Below, piece after piece: positions 1 through 12,049 of a DNA stretch of 64,000 nucleotides. The notes under the pieces are model-generated. The model searched no databases, had not been told where the DNA came from, and was given only the letters and a program-made list of their open reading frames with translations. The position numbers and the translations under genes are program-made. Each line of letters opens with the position of its first letter. Within the stretch, counting starts at the first letter, position 1. Where the stretch lies: contig CM077644.1 in assembly GCA_039707465.1 (NCBI GenBank), positions 215,201,962-215,265,961 on the forward strand, given 5' to 3'. This stretch comes from Rhabdophis nuchalis (lineage: Eukaryota; Chordata; Lepidosauria; Squamata; Natricidae).

Positions 1-663
1 TGAGTTTTGTATTGCTGTTAAAGTATTGCTGTTTTAAAGAAAAATTAGAAAAGCTGAAAGTCTGTGGCTCTTAAGGATGCAAGTGACCCTGTTCCTGTTT
101 TTGTTATGACTGCACCTATTGAAGCCCCATTGTCAAATCCCATAAGTGTCCTAAAGTTTAGTGACCAGTTCAAATTATATGAATAAAAATACTGTGAAAC
201 AAGCAATGAGGTTAACTTTTTGTCTTTATTTTATGATAAGCCATATATGTTTGCATGCATTGATAATCATTACATGTTCCAAGTCTTCTTCCCAGCTTGA
301 TATTTTTTACAAAACGTTTAAACTTTTGATCATTTGTAACACTGTTCTCAGTATATCTTTAAAACATTTTCATAAGGTAAGCCTTTAAATGCTTCAGTAG
401 AAAAACTCAGCGCTGTCCGCAGGTTATCGCCTGGGGATATTGCACTTGAAGTGAGGGAAAGCTCTAAAAACTTCACAATTGAGCTGGGAAAGTTGGCGTT
501 ATCTGGTATTCTACAATCAATGTATAATAAATTCCCCTTAGAATATTTTCATATTTATTCTGCTAAAACACCACTGACAATCATACTTTTCTCTTTAGCA
601 CATGCTTTTTATTGATGATTCAGAGAGTCTAAATTTAACACTGGAAAAATATCCCTCATCATT

Positions 664-715
<52 letters not shown>

Positions 716-1700
716 ATAGATAAAGTGCAAATGCACACTCCTTCCTACCACATGCGCACACCCTTTAGAAAGATCATTGTTAATGCAAAATATTAAATTA
801 ACCTATTACTGTGCTATCACCACCAGCCTGTTTTACTGCTTACTATATAAAAACCATTTACTTACTTAAGCCTGTTCCTTGGATGGGTGATAAGGAAGAA
901 CTGCTCATCATTTCACAGGATGTCTGGTAAGTATTACCGAGTATGTCCTCTGCTTTCAAATACTCCACATCATGAATATTATAATACATTAGGTGGAAAT
1001 CAAAATCAGTCAAGTATCCTATTTCTTTGTCAGGTTTTAGTACAATCTGTCAAAAAGTCTTCACTGGCTCCTCAAGGTTTAATGCATAGCATCGGAATCT
1101 GAGGCTGCCATATTGTCAAAGGTTGGCAAAGGTTTAAACTGCTGAAATTCACAACCGTCTGCAGATGCTATTGTTAACAGCAAATGCTCAGAAGGATAAC
1201 CATAGGACAAATTCAAACATACCCTGATTAAACATGCCTGCACAGCATACACACATGCACAGCATTACCGCTCTGACATGTTGGTACCTGGCCTCTGGAG
1301 GTTCATGTCAGAAACATGAATGCTCTGAACCCTTGTAGATTAGTTAGTTTTACTCATAATAAGTTCTTTGGCTGTAAATATATTTGCTGAATTACTATAA
1401 GTTTGTGTGAGATCCTCGTCAGACTCCACACTCTTAATTTCTTTCCTGCCTTTACTGTGGCCCAGAACAATTGTGACAAAATGCATGACAAAATTGTGAC
1501 AAAATACATGACAAAAATATATTTTGCAAAATATGCTCTCTCTTTTTTTTTTTTACAAATGATAAAATACAGCTCCAGGCTGTAGAAGAGGACAAGCTCA
1601 AAATTCCTAGCATTAAAACAAAACAAAGCCATTTGCTCGCTTAACTTATTTTAATAATGATTTTATCTTATTACTTACTAGTTTGTGTGTAAGCACTGGG
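1..1700. other. Upstream AT-rich sequence, no gene seen
   Basis: This stretch lies upstream of the first placed ADAMTS6 exon. I see no exon with a convincing protein match, no RNA gene and no complete mobile element. The short open frames here are either repeat-driven, such as a serine run made by a (TCA)n tract, or lack any recognisable domain. A non-coding first exon of ADAMTS6 could lie here or farther left, but the sequence alone does not show one. Confidence 0.5.
665..715. repeat. (TCA)n microsatellite
   Basis: About 17 nearly perfect copies of TCA in a row. Read in one frame this gives a serine homopolymer, which is a low-complexity artefact and not a protein domain. Confidence 0.95.
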
Positions 1701-1779
1701 CTCTTTTGCATTATGTGATGTTCTTGCTGGAGGGTGACAGTAATTTCTGGGGGTTGTACTAGTCTACCATGTGCTCTAT

Positions 1780-1995
1780 CTGTCAATCAGGATTTTTCAC
1801 CAACCAGAAGTGCTTTTGAGGGTGGGACAAGGATAGCATGAACTCAGTCTGTCAATCAAGATTTAGCACGAATCAGAGACACTTCCAGGGCTGGGACAAT
1901 AGCATCATATCCAGCAGCTCTCAGTCAACTCCCCCCCAACCCCCCATGGATATGAACCAATCAGAAGCATTTCTTGTGGAGGGAATAAGACATCA
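1780..1995 (+). repeat. Diverged tandem repeat of about 70 bp with CCAAT-like cores
   Basis: Three imperfect units start near 1780, 1850 and 1924. The first two begin with TGTCAATCA. Each contains an AACCA or AATCAGA core followed some 20-30 bases later by a GGGTGGGAC or GGGCTGGGAC-like motif. Repeated CCAAT-type boxes are seen in retroviral-type LTRs and in some promoters, but I see no LTR ends or primer-binding site, so the origin is unresolved. Confidence 0.45.
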
Positions 1996-2478
1996 CAGCA
2001 CTTCATGGGGACGGGGAACGCAGAAGTGACAAAGTATACACTCCATTAAAGAATGTACATACTCCTACTACTTGGGACTCCTATGGGGGCTGACATTGAA
2101 ATGTTGGTATTCTGTGGGATCTGGAATATCTCTATTGCTCTGCTCTCAGACTGGGTTGTTTGAGATTGTATTTGGTGGGAAGGAATTAGTGCAACTTCTA
2201 TTGAGTGTTTGCCTTTGGAAGGGTGTTTCTGTGGTTATTTTTTTTATGTGTTTTGGGAATAGTATAGTGTAGGGTAACTATAAAGGGTATGGTATGGTAT
2301 GGTGAGGTAACTAAATGTCCCTTATTTTTTAGATGAATCACCGATTGACAAATGATAGTTGTAGCTATCGCAAGATGGAATGATGCTCTTAGGCAAGGCT
2401 CACAGTCACTGGCACCATTTTCAGAGATATATTGGAAAATCTGGGCAGTGGGAGCCATAGCTTACATATCTATTAGAT

Positions 2479-2843
2479 CAGTGATGGCTAACCTTTTTTG
2501 GCTTGCGTGCCAAAAGTGGGGGTAGTTTAGGGGGGTCGTGCGTGGGCATGTCACACCCATAATGCTATGCGCGTGACCCCCTGCTTTTGGTGTGCTTTTT
2601 TCGCTCTCCCCAGTCTCCAGAGGCTTTCTAGGAGCCTGGAGAGGGTGAAAACAGCCTCCCTTCCCCACCTCCAGAGGCTTCAGGAGCTTCCCTGAAGCCT
2701 CCAGAGGGTGAAAAACGGCCTCAAAAAAAGGCCTAAATCAGCTGGCCAGCACACACATGCGTGCTGGAGCTGACAGGGCAACGCCTTGTGTGCCCAAAGA
2801 AATGGTTCCGCGTGGCACCCGTGCCATAGGTTCGCCATCACTG
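2479..2843 (+). mobile_element. hAT-like non-autonomous transposon (MITE), family A
   Basis: The element starts CAGTGATGGC and ends GCCATCACTG, giving terminal inverted repeats. It is flanked by a perfect 8-bp duplication, TATTAGAT (2471-2478 and 2844-2851). An 8-bp target duplication with CAG...CTG ends is characteristic of the hAT superfamily. No transposase is encoded. The same family recurs at 18434, 32553 and 34307. Confidence 0.88.
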
Positions 2844-3701
2844 TATTAGATTGTGTTTGTTTCTTAACCTTTAGGAGTATGTAGGGATGTTTGAGATGTT
2901 TCAAGGACTGGGCTCCACCTGTGTTAACTGCTGCTTGTAAGTCCTTTTTAAAAAGTGTAGCAGTCTTTGTGATAGACTGGGTGGAAAATATGGCTTTATT
3001 TCCCTGATTCTAGTGAACATTAGGGATGCATCTTCTGTACCACTATTGTAGTTCAAAATGACAAATGAGACATATTTTTTGCCAGTTTTTCTGTCCGGAT
3101 CTGTTTCTTGAAAGACTAGGTATGCAAAGTAGGCTAATGTTTTAGGAGTTTAGGTGTTTTCACCTGGGTGAAATTAATGTAATGCTTTGCATGATGGAAT
3201 TTGTTTGTGATTAAATCCATCCTTCCAAAGGCTAATTGGTAGGGTCAGTTATCCCTTTCTTGATGTTCCTACAAGTTTACTTCCCACTCCATCTAATTAA
3301 ACATATAATTGGACTAGGATCTTTAGGTTAATATAGAGATATAACCTCTAATGCATTGGTCACATTATGTTCAAGTGTTAAACCACATTTAATGAATGTA
3401 GTGCTCCGGAATCCTACTGGGAGGGGGGAGCAAATTATTTCAATACAAGAATAATTTAATAGGAAAGAAAAAAAGGAAATATTCAAATGAACACACTTTT
3501 AAAATCTTTAAATAAACTAGTGGCTAATAAGGTAAAGTCTCCTTTGAGCTGAGCTTGACTGCTTCAAGAACTCATCCATGTAGTTTCCATGGCAACAATA
3601 TGTAAGTGGTTGCCATTGTCTTTTTCTGAAACATATACATATAATGTACTTGGAAACATAATTAAGGAAAACAGAAATACATCATTTTCCTCATTGCATG
3701 T

Positions 3702-3794
3702 TTTAACCCCTCTTTCAAACCAGCAGGCCTCTCTGTCCAAAATGTTGCCTTTAAAAGAGTGGACTGTATCTTTTAAATGCCGATGAACTGCAGT
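3702..3794 (-). pseudogene. Relic of a Penelope-like element endonuclease
   Basis: The minus strand reads a peptide with AVHRHLKD, HSF, NILDRE and WFERGVK motifs. These match the C-terminal part of the GIY-YIG endonuclease of the Penelope-like element at 61.2-61.4 kb in this same window, which has AVHLYLKD, HSFED, HILDR and WFERGVK. Only this fragment is recognisable, with no RT domain next to it, so it is an old broken copy in the sequence upstream of ADAMTS6. Confidence 0.7.
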
Positions 3795-4380
3795 GGTTGT
3801 TTTGTTTGATTGTAAAGTGATTTGACTGCTAATTCTCTTTGACTTTTCATCAGTTTTCAGGACCGCTGTAACCACATGTTACGGTCAAATGGTAGAGTTT
3901 TGTGGTAGTTCTACTCACACTTGCATGACTATTTCCAGAGAGTGAAGTTGAAAGATTTCTGCACAACCTAGCAGCATATATGGAAAGGATTTGCACAGGG
4001 TTCTTCTTTATCCCTGGGTTATGTTTGAAATAGATAAGTGATTTGGAGATGAAATGTGCAGTAACATCCTACTCAACATTGTCTTACTTTTTCATCAGGT
4101 TGAGACAGTGAAGGTACTTAATTATTGCTTTTGATGGTAAATACATAAGATATGAAGTTGAGTTCAAAGAATATAATTGGGTGGTTTATCTGTTCAAAGA
4201 CCTGGTGATCAACCTATTCTAGAAAGGAGAGTACTTTTAGATTCATCTTTGCCATTAAAGGTTCAATTGTTTTTTGTTGCACGGAGCACCTTTTATCAAA
4301 TAAGATTGGTGTGTCAGCTATGGCTCTAGGTATCTTAGCTTCAGTAACTATGCCCTGGTAATCTTTCATTTAGATTACAG

Positions 4381-4643
4381 CAGAGTTGGGTTCCTACTGG
4401 TTCGCACTGGTTCGGTGGAACCAGTAGTGGAAATGGCAACTGGGTTGCCGAACCGGTAGTAACAGCATGCTCGCCACGCCTCTGAACTGGTTCCCCAGTC
4501 GCCGCAACATATTTTTCTTACATTTTTAATGTTCCACGCATGCACAGACCTATTTACAGGCAACTGCACACATACGTGAAGTGAGAGTGTGCAAATGTCA
4601 CATGCACTGAACTGGCAGTAATGCCGGCAGAAACCCACCCCTA
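4381..4643 (+). mobile_element. hAT-like MITE, family C
   Basis: The element begins CAGAGTTGGGTTCC and ends near GAAACCCACCCCTA. It is flanked by a perfect 8-bp duplication GATTACAG (4373-4380 and 4644-4651). Internally it is rich in the motif ACTGGTTCG and its complement. A related copy lies at 38488. It is non-coding. Confidence 0.8.
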
Positions 4644-5423
4644 GATTACAGTTATATATGAAAGTGCCCCTGAATGTCCACAGTTCAAAATATGGTTGCT
4701 AAACTACTGGGAGAGCTAGTTTAACATAAGGAAAAGGAACAAACCTAGAAACTGGGAGACTATGATTTTTAATCCTGATTTAGGAACTAGGAAAGAATTG
4801 AGAAAACTGGATACATTATTACCATGTATTTTAGTGGATAAATTGAGAATGTTGGGCACCAAAATGCCCTTCAAAAATTGGGTTCAGTTTATCTTTGAAT
4901 GGGCTTATCTGTAAGTATATATGGTAATTTTGTTTTAAAAAAAGTACTCATATGCTTGCAGATAAGCCAAACCAAAATACGGTGAAAAATGTGTCATCTG
5001 CAGATAAATCAATTATGAAAATTTAAAACAGAATTCTGTTTTGGAAAATATTTATTAATGCAAACTATGAAAACATGCAAAGTCCTTTAGAATATATTGG
5101 AAAAACTATACAAAATGTTTGAGAATTGGCTTACCTGCAGGTAGTGCATTTTTCATGGTTGTTTGGTTAAAAAAAATGGGGAGATGTTTATTTACAGAGA
5201 GGCTTACCCACTGTACAGTATGCCATTTTTACTATCTGGTTTTCAGTTTGCTTTCAGCTCAATTCTGGCTTGAGACCAAAGTAGGTAAAGAAACTCCTTT
5301 TCACATCCATTCTTATCTAAGCTCATTTTTGGAGGCTTTGCGCAGAAGGTTTGCATAGAAGGAGATAATGGCAAGTGACAACTTCATAGCAGGCCTTCTC
5401 ATTAACACATGTTAACTTTAGAA

Positions 5424-5558
5424 CAGGGATGTCCAAACTTGTGAACTTTAAGACTTGTGAACTTCAACTCCCAGAATTCCCCAGCCAGCTATGCTGGCTG
5501 GGGAATTCTGGGAGTTGAAGTCCACAAGTCTTAAAGTTCACAAGTTTGGACATCCCTG
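5424..5558. mobile_element. Palindromic hAT-like MITE, family D
   Basis: A 135-bp element that is close to a perfect inverted repeat: GGGATGTCCAAACTTGTGAA at the left reads back as its reverse complement at the right, and the centre contains CCAGCCAGC / GCTGGCTGG. It is flanked by an exact 8-bp duplication CTTTAGAA (5416-5423 and 5559-5566). As RNA it could fold into a single hairpin of about 65 bp. Confidence 0.92.
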
Positions 5559-5566
5559 CTTTAGAA

Positions 5567-7517
5567 TATCCTTTCTAGTGAGGCACATCTGGCCTTTTTT
5601 TTTTCCTGCTGTCTCTTTGGTGCCAAAGATTTTTATTCTCTGAGGGCATTTAATTTAATTTTCTGCATTGCTGATGCCATCTGTTGTTCTAATTAGTGTT
5701 ATCTTTTACTCTATAGAGTCCGTTGCTTTCAGCAACTTTTTCATTGATTATTTTAACAGAATGGTTTATTATGTCCTTTATGGATTTTTGGCTGGATTTT
5801 TGTTGTATAGTGCCCTGAATGCTCCTGTTTCAGACTGAGTAGCAGATTTTAGAAATAAAGACGTTTAGCTGAAATTTATTAGGAACATAACATCCCTATA
5901 ACTAGGCTGCATGTACTTTTTATATTTTTCTAAGGTGCCCCTAAGGATTCAGAATTGCTGATCTGGGCAAGGTCTTTGGGATTTAGCTTATATTTTGAAA
6001 TACACAGAAAGGTTTTATTAAAAGTCAAAACAAATTTTGAATGAATAAAGTAAATGTCACTTCCAACATTGCAAAATAAAGTGAATGTAACTTAAGCAAG
6101 TTAATACTTTGACTTTCTCTACAGTGCTCTCTGTAACATGCCGTGAGGGGAAAATTAATTAAATATATTGGTTTTTTCCTTAATTATATTTCAAGAATTA
6201 GTTGCACATGCAATTAGCATATCTTCAAATCTAGTAACATGCAAAATGTTTTATCATTTTATCTACTTTTTCTCTTAGCTTTGTGTTTATTTTAAACTAA
6301 AATTTAGCTTAAAATATAACTACAATTTTAAAAAGTCCTCTCAAATCGATTTTGAAATTTGGTTAGCAAACAAAATGCTTGCCAGAATAAGAATGTTTTA
6401 AAGAGGAAGGGAGCCAAATAATTCTGTTACACTAGGGATTGCCCCAACTTAAAAACATTCATTAAAAAGTGTGTAACATTTCTCCATAAAACATACTCAT
6501 AGTAAGGATATGTAAGATAATCTCTGGGCAGAAAGAGAGAGAGGGAGGGGAAGGCAGGAAGGATAGATAGATAGATAGATTTGTGAAGAGACATGCTTAG
6601 GAGTTTAAAAAGCTGGAGAATTGTTTATAATTCAAAACATCCTGTACACAACAACAGACTGCTCCAGGATAAATATATTGTTTCTGACATTGTCTGATTT
6701 GAAACCATGAGTTTCTGTTAAAATATTAATTTAACATTTTCCTTGTTCTGTTTTGATTACAAGTAGCTGCACATTCTCAAGTCTTAGACAGCTGTTGTAT
6801 ATTAGCATAAAATACTTGGAAACCAGCATTTTAAAAGAAACAAAACAAAATTACAATTATTTTTTTTACAATTTTTGTTTTACAGAATTTTTTTTTTTGC
6901 TATAAAAGGGCCAACAATTTATAACGAAGCCAACTCCTTAAGTATGTTAAATATGTCCTTGACATTGCAAGTATACAAATTTTATCTGTATTATTTTTGA
7001 TAATATTTGTGGCTATATAATTTGAAATAGATTAAATGGTTTTTTTCTCTTGCTAAATGTCAACACACATTTTGAATGAATAAAATATGCAAAACAGTGC
7101 TTGTATAACAGAATTAAGATCAGAATTAAGATCAGAAAGTGCTGCTCCATTGCTGAAATCATTTGAAATTTAAGTATACTCTAAATGGAAATATGGAATA
7201 TCCTGGTTTTGGAATATATGTGAAGGATGTAAAATACAATTTACCCAGGCGGGAGACAAGGTAGGATGTTTTTTCAGAACACAGTACAGTCATCACTTTT
7301 AAGATGAGAAATAATACAATACAGTGATTCGGTTACTTGATTGTGACCAAGAAGATCCAAGTTCAAGTCCAATCTCACCCATACAAGATCCCTGGGGGAT
7401 CATCATCAATCCTGCATTTATAGCTCAACCCTCAAAATTGCTTGGAAAAAATATTAATGGAAGCAAATACTATGCTTCCTTAAGCACCTACAGAAATGTT
7501 GGCAAATAAATCTAATG
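5567..7517. other. AT-rich upstream sequence without recognised genes
   Basis: Apart from a short purine-rich (GATA)n tract near 6563-6590 I recognise nothing: no exon, no complete repeat and no long open frame. Confidence 0.5.
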
Positions 7518-7652
7518 CAGAGGTGTAAAACTCACATCGTCACAATGGCGTCACATGGCGTATCAGGACTTTCCCCCCCTTGACTAAACCAGGCATGGGT
7601 GTGGCCAGCACGTGACACATCTGGCCCATGGGCCGGGAGTTTGACAGCCTTG
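7518..7652 (+). mobile_element. hAT-like MITE, family B
   Basis: Starts CAGAGGTGTAAAACTC and ends GAGTTTGACAGCCTTG, a diverged terminal inverted repeat. Flanked by the exact 8-bp duplication ATCTAATG (7510-7517 and 7653-7660). Members of the same family lie at 25252 and 37901. It is 135 bp and non-coding. Confidence 0.88.
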
Positions 7653-8734
7653 ATCTAATGAATAAAGGATAAATATGATATTTGTAGAATGAGGTCTAAC
7701 ATTCTATTATCCATGTCCATCTACTTCTTGTATTTAAGACATGCTTGCCATGGACATAAGATACATAAGTGTATTTTTTCTTAAAGCCTACTCAGTTCTT
7801 TGGAATATTTCCTGGAATGATTTCTTGAGTTCTGGCCTGACTTGGTCTGCCAGGCCAAGCCATGCCATGGTTTCTTCAGTTGTTCATTAGATTTCCAGCC
7901 TGGACTCTTCTGGATATATATGTTTTTCCAGGCAAACAATATGCAGCATTATTCTAGACTGGAGTAAGGTTACTTACAATGATATATTTTGGGAGGAATT
8001 TGTTCTCTTTGTTGAAACTGTATGTCAATTGTAAAATATACCTGACTGTATATCTGGAATCCTGAAAAGTCTTGGGAATGTAGGCAGAATAATTGCAGGC
8101 AGCTCGCATTCTGCTGAACTTTCTCTAAATCTGCATTAATTTACTCCCAACTGGGTTATCCTCTAGTAGGGTGAACTATTAAAAAGGCCTTTTTCCTCTC
8201 CAGCGAGGAGCCATGCTGACCCTTCCCCTGTTAAATGTTGATTGCGAGGAGTAACATTGAATAACTAAAACAAGGTCGTGGATTTTGTTTTCCAAAATGA
8301 AATGGAAACACAGAATTCCATACCATATAATGCAGAATTTTAAAAGAAAATTTAACAACAAAATCAAAAGCAATTAGAAGGGTTTATCAGAGCTTAGTTT
8401 AATGGACTTTGTGAAGAACAAAATCTATTGTGCATTTGAAAAATGGTGTTGCATATGTGTACAATTCCATTTGTCATGTAATACATTTTGGGTTTAATAG
8501 GCCTATTCATCTCTTAAGGTGAGAGTTTACTATATTATGAATACTTAGGCGAATATATGAATACTTAGAGAGAAATGTAAACATTTGAAACATCCTTCAT
8601 GGTGGTAGCCAGTAGCAGCCATAGCTAGAAGGGTCTTTGCTCAACTTCTGGAAAAATGTGAAAACATGTCTCTGCTGCCTTGCTTGAGACAGACAGGAGC
8701 ATACAGCCATGGGGCAGGCTAGTGTCCAAAAAGC

Positions 8735-8910
8735 CCTGACCCCACATTTTAATTAATTTTACACTGATTTTTAACTCATAATTGCCTTATTTTAAATTTT
8801 ATATACTGTTTTTATGGTTTGATTTTGTCTGTATACTGACTACCCAGAGTCTCCCTGTGAGGAAGAATGGTGGTTTTTAAAATGTATAAATAAATAATCA
8901 TTTTTATGTA
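8735..8910 (+). mobile_element. Degraded L2 LINE 3' end
   Basis: The TTTTAATT-rich stretch followed by a CTACCCAGAGTC motif and a terminal ATAAATAAATAA is the usual 3' untranslated end of L2-clade LINEs in amniotes. No protein-coding part remains. Confidence 0.6.
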
Positions 8911-9244
8911 CAGAATCACATCTGAACAGATGAAGGTAATTATGTTGGAAAAATGTAGTTAATATAGATAATAAATTATGAACCTGAATCCAAGTGAAAT
9001 TTCCCTTCATTGTGGAAGTTTTTCATGTAGGGAATGTTCCAACACTTTTAATACTATTTGGAAATGAAAGGTTCTTTTGACTCTCCCAAAGCTGTTATAA
9101 CAAATCTAATATCTAAGAACAAGAATTGAATGGAATCTTATGTTGATTTACACCTTCCATAGGAAATATGGTTGATAACTATACCGGAAATTTGATGGCA
9201 TAGAATTCCTTTTCAATGTCATCAAACAGCAGGAACTAAACGTC

Positions 9245-9484
9245 AAGAGGTGCGGTGGCACAGTGGTTAGAATGCAGTACTGCAGGATACTTCTGCTGAC
9301 TGCCAGCTGCCTGCAATTTGGCAGATCGAATCTCACCAGGCTCAAGGTTGACTCAGCCTTCCATTCTTTGGAGGTGGGTAAATGAGGACCCAGATTGCTG
9401 GGGGCAATATGCTGGCTCTGTACACCGCTTAGAGAGGGCTGCAAAAGCACTGTGAAGTGGTATATAAGTCTAAATGCTATTAAG
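9245..9484 (+). mobile_element. Sauria-type SINE
   Basis: A tRNA-like head (GTGGCACAGTGGTTAGAATG, then a GCAGATCGAATCTC B-box-like stretch) leads into a body with AGGTTGACTCAGCCTTCCAT. The tail contains CCGCTTAGAGAGGGCTG and GTGGTATATAAGTCTAA. This arrangement matches Sauria SINEs, whose 3' tail resembles the BovB LINE that mobilises them. It lies about 550 bp upstream of the ADAMTS6 start-codon exon, in the same orientation, and points to a squamate host. Confidence 0.85.
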
Positions 9485-9794
9485 AAATGTTCTCCTATTA
9501 AGATATATGAGACATCATACTAAACTTTACAATTTTAACAACTCCAGATTGATTGGCACACAGTTATAAACAGATTTGAACATATTTTCTGGAAATGCCT
9601 AATTAGTCAGGGTCTTTTTGGCTGTAACTCTGAAGAATTTGAAATTTTATATTGAATTCAACTATTATAATGAACACAAACAAAATTCAGCTAAAAGAAT
9701 GCTGCAGACCTATTACAGTTAACAAGAATATTGATAATGCAGTGATTAGGATAGTGTGTGATAATGATTTTCAATCTTGTTTGTGCTTTTCAGG

Positions 9795-10038
9795 TAAAGA
9801 AATGGACATTTGTTGACTATTCATTTTAACGCCTCACAGCAATATGAAGGAATAATTTTTATATTTCCTTTTTGACTGAAAATGTCTGCAAATATAGGAA
9901 AAAAACTATGTTATTTCAAAATATCTATCAAGAAGTGGAACAAGAAGTAGCAGAAGAAATATAATATTTTCTGGTTATGGTGCAGTTCTGGAGTGGAGTT
10001 AAAGCTATAGCACATAGGTAGCCTACATCTTCTAAATT
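9795..10038 (+). other. ADAMTS6: Probable 5' untranslated part of the ADAMTS6 start-codon exon
   Basis: A good acceptor (pyrimidine-rich, ending TTTTCAG) lies at 9794, with no better one between it and the ATG. The stretch contains short upstream ATGs with stops before the main start, for example near 9843. The exact exon start is an inference and needs transcript data. Confidence 0.5.
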
Positions 10039-10135
10039 ATGGAAATTTTTTGGAAGACGTTGACCTGGATTTTGTGCTTAATTATGGTATTATCAGAATA
10101 TCACGGTGACAACAGGCTTTCATATAGTTCTCAAG
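10039..10135 (+). CDS. ADAMTS6: ADAMTS6 coding exon 1: start codon and signal peptide
   Basis: The ATG at 10039 opens a 97-base coding part that encodes a hydrophobic secretion signal ([15 protein letters not shown]) followed by the N-terminus of the mature propeptide, ending in a YSSQ segment. The donor is CAAG|GTAGG at 10135/10136, leaving phase 1. The start is chosen because the peptide lines up with the family signal peptide and the next exon joins in frame, completing a glutamate codon. It sits alone about 1 kb upstream of the main prodomain exon. Confidence 0.88.
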
Positions 10136-10500
10136 GTAGGGATCAAACATTTTAAGCTAATGTCTTTTGACCAATATTTATTTTGGTTACAGTCCTAAAT
10201 TGCTTTTTTTAACGTATGCCCCAATTTACTTCTGAATGTTCATATGTACAAATCACATTTTAAAAAACATTGATATATTAATTGTGAGAGAAAATTTAAA
10301 TGAATTTTGATTTTAGTTATTTTCTCTCAGGGCATCAAAATAACATTTAAAACTTTTAGTTAGGAAAAAAAATCAATATTTTAGTTTGTTATATAATAAT
10401 AAATCCTCAGTATTCAATTATTGCCTAAGTAACTTGAAGTAGTATTATAGTCTAAAACATGCCTTACAACATTTGCTTTTTGTTTGCTTATTGAAGTGTG

Positions 10501-10533
<33 letters not shown>

Positions 10534-10620
10534 ATTTGTATCCCGCCCTTCTCCACAGAGGACCCAGGGCGGCCTTTACAGGTCTAAGGATCTTACAGCA
10601 ATAGGATCATTAAAGATCCT
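10501..10620 (-). mobile_element. L2 LINE 3' end fragment with (ATTT)n tail
   Basis: An (ATTT)n run (10502-10531) is followed by ATCCCGCCCTTCTCC and GACCCAGGGCGG. This is the reverse complement of the usual L2 3' end, where CCGCCCTGGGTC is followed by GGGCGGGATATAAAT and an AT-rich tail. Confidence 0.75.
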
Positions 10621-11151
10621 ATCTGCATTATAAGACATTAAAGTAAGCTTGTTTGTATGTTGACTCACTAGTTAACCTGAATAGAGGTATAGATCATCTG
10701 AAAACCTGCAAATATCTAACTCTTCTACTGCAGTTTATTTGGGAATCGTTTATGACATAGAGAATTACACAAAGATAATATACAATTTTATGCTTTGTTT
10801 TAATGACTAAAATAAGGCATTAAACTAGGACATTATTTATATTTCTAATTGTTTGAAATCATTGGGAATTTTAAATATTGGATTAGCCTTTATTTACAAA
10901 ATTATTTTTATGCAAATTATTTTAATAGGCAAAAACATGTAAATTTTAGCAGAAAATATACAATAGATAAACATATTTTTAAAAATTAATACTAAGTAAT
11001 ATTTTCGTAAAGAAATGTTCATTCTTAAACTGAAGTTTCTTGGATAATCATAACATGTAAATAATGTTGTATTATTCCTTTTGGTATCCTTTTATATATT
11101 TTTTCTTTTTTATGCCTGTTTCTTGGATTGGTTTACCATGTGATTTGAAAG

Positions 11152-11519
11152 AGGAATTCCTGTCTTATCTTGAACACTATCAACTAACAATCCCAATAAG
11201 GGTTGACCATAATGGAGCCTTCCTCAGTTTTACTGTGAAAAATACTAAACCCAGCGGAAGAAAGAAGAGGAGTACTGAGTTTTATGACCAAGAACTGGCA
11301 GTTTCTAAATTATTTTTTAAACTTTCTGCCTATGGCAAGCACTTTCATTTAAACTTGAGTCTCAACACAGATTTGGTCTCCAAACACTTCACAGTAGAAT
11401 ATTGGGGTAAAGATGGACCTCAATGGAAGCATGATTTTTTAGACAACTGTCACTATACAGGATATTTACGTGGCCAGCATGGTACATCTAAAGTAGCAAT
11501 AAGCAACTGCAATGGTCTG
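11152..11519 (+). CDS. ADAMTS6: ADAMTS6 coding exon 2: prodomain
   Basis: The exon has 368 bases, with acceptor AAAG at 11151 and donor CTG|GTAAGT at 11519. It enters in phase 1 and leaves in phase 0. The protein starts [11 protein letters not shown] and includes the conserved segments [31 protein letters not shown] and CHYTGYL of the ADAMTS propeptide. The propeptide keeps the enzyme latent and helps folding in the secretory pathway. A basic GRKKRS run at about residue 73 to 78 is a possible additional proprotein convertase site. The open frame runs on past the donor only as intron read-through. Confidence 0.95.
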
Positions 11520-11639
11520 GTAAGTGCAAATTATGTACTTGTCAATATTCTGAATTGTTTAATTTTGCAGAAAGAAAGACTGTGTCCAGACTCGTACTAT
11601 ATTTTAACATCATTGTGGTACTGAAAAAAAGTTAAGATT

Positions 11640-12049
11640 ATTTGTATTAGTTTAAAGTTTTAGTGAAGCATTAGCAAGTAAAGTGATTATTTTATCTAAT
11701 GTTATTCCTCCTCCCATATTTTATCTGTCACCCACTGATACTTGTATGAAACTTTATGATTATTATTTCTGTTGTGGGCAATAGTCCTGTGGACTCTGTT
11801 GAATCAGGTGGGCAAAATGATGGAACATATTTTGTTTCATACATTTTTGTGATTACTTTAAATTATTTGTTTAATCTCATGCAATAATAAATTATTTTTT
11901 AAATGTTTGGTTGCCAAATGTAGTAAGAATTGTATAAAAGGGAAGTGAAGCATGTGAAAATAAATGAATACTCACATTCAATATTGAATAGGGAGTAAAT
12001 TAATGATACACGATGTCCTGTTGGTTGTTTAACATATTTATCAATAACT
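11640..12049. other. Intron 2 sequence without recognised features
   Basis: AT-rich intronic DNA between ADAMTS6 coding exon 2 and the L2 element. No repeat family or exon was recognised. Confidence 0.5.

Noticed and set aside
602..796. Serine-rich small frame
   Set aside because: It comes from a (TCA)n microsatellite.
7321..7510. tRNA-like SINE head with a GTTCAAGTCC box
   Set aside because: One B-box-like motif is visible but no convincing A box, body or tail, so it was left out of the features.
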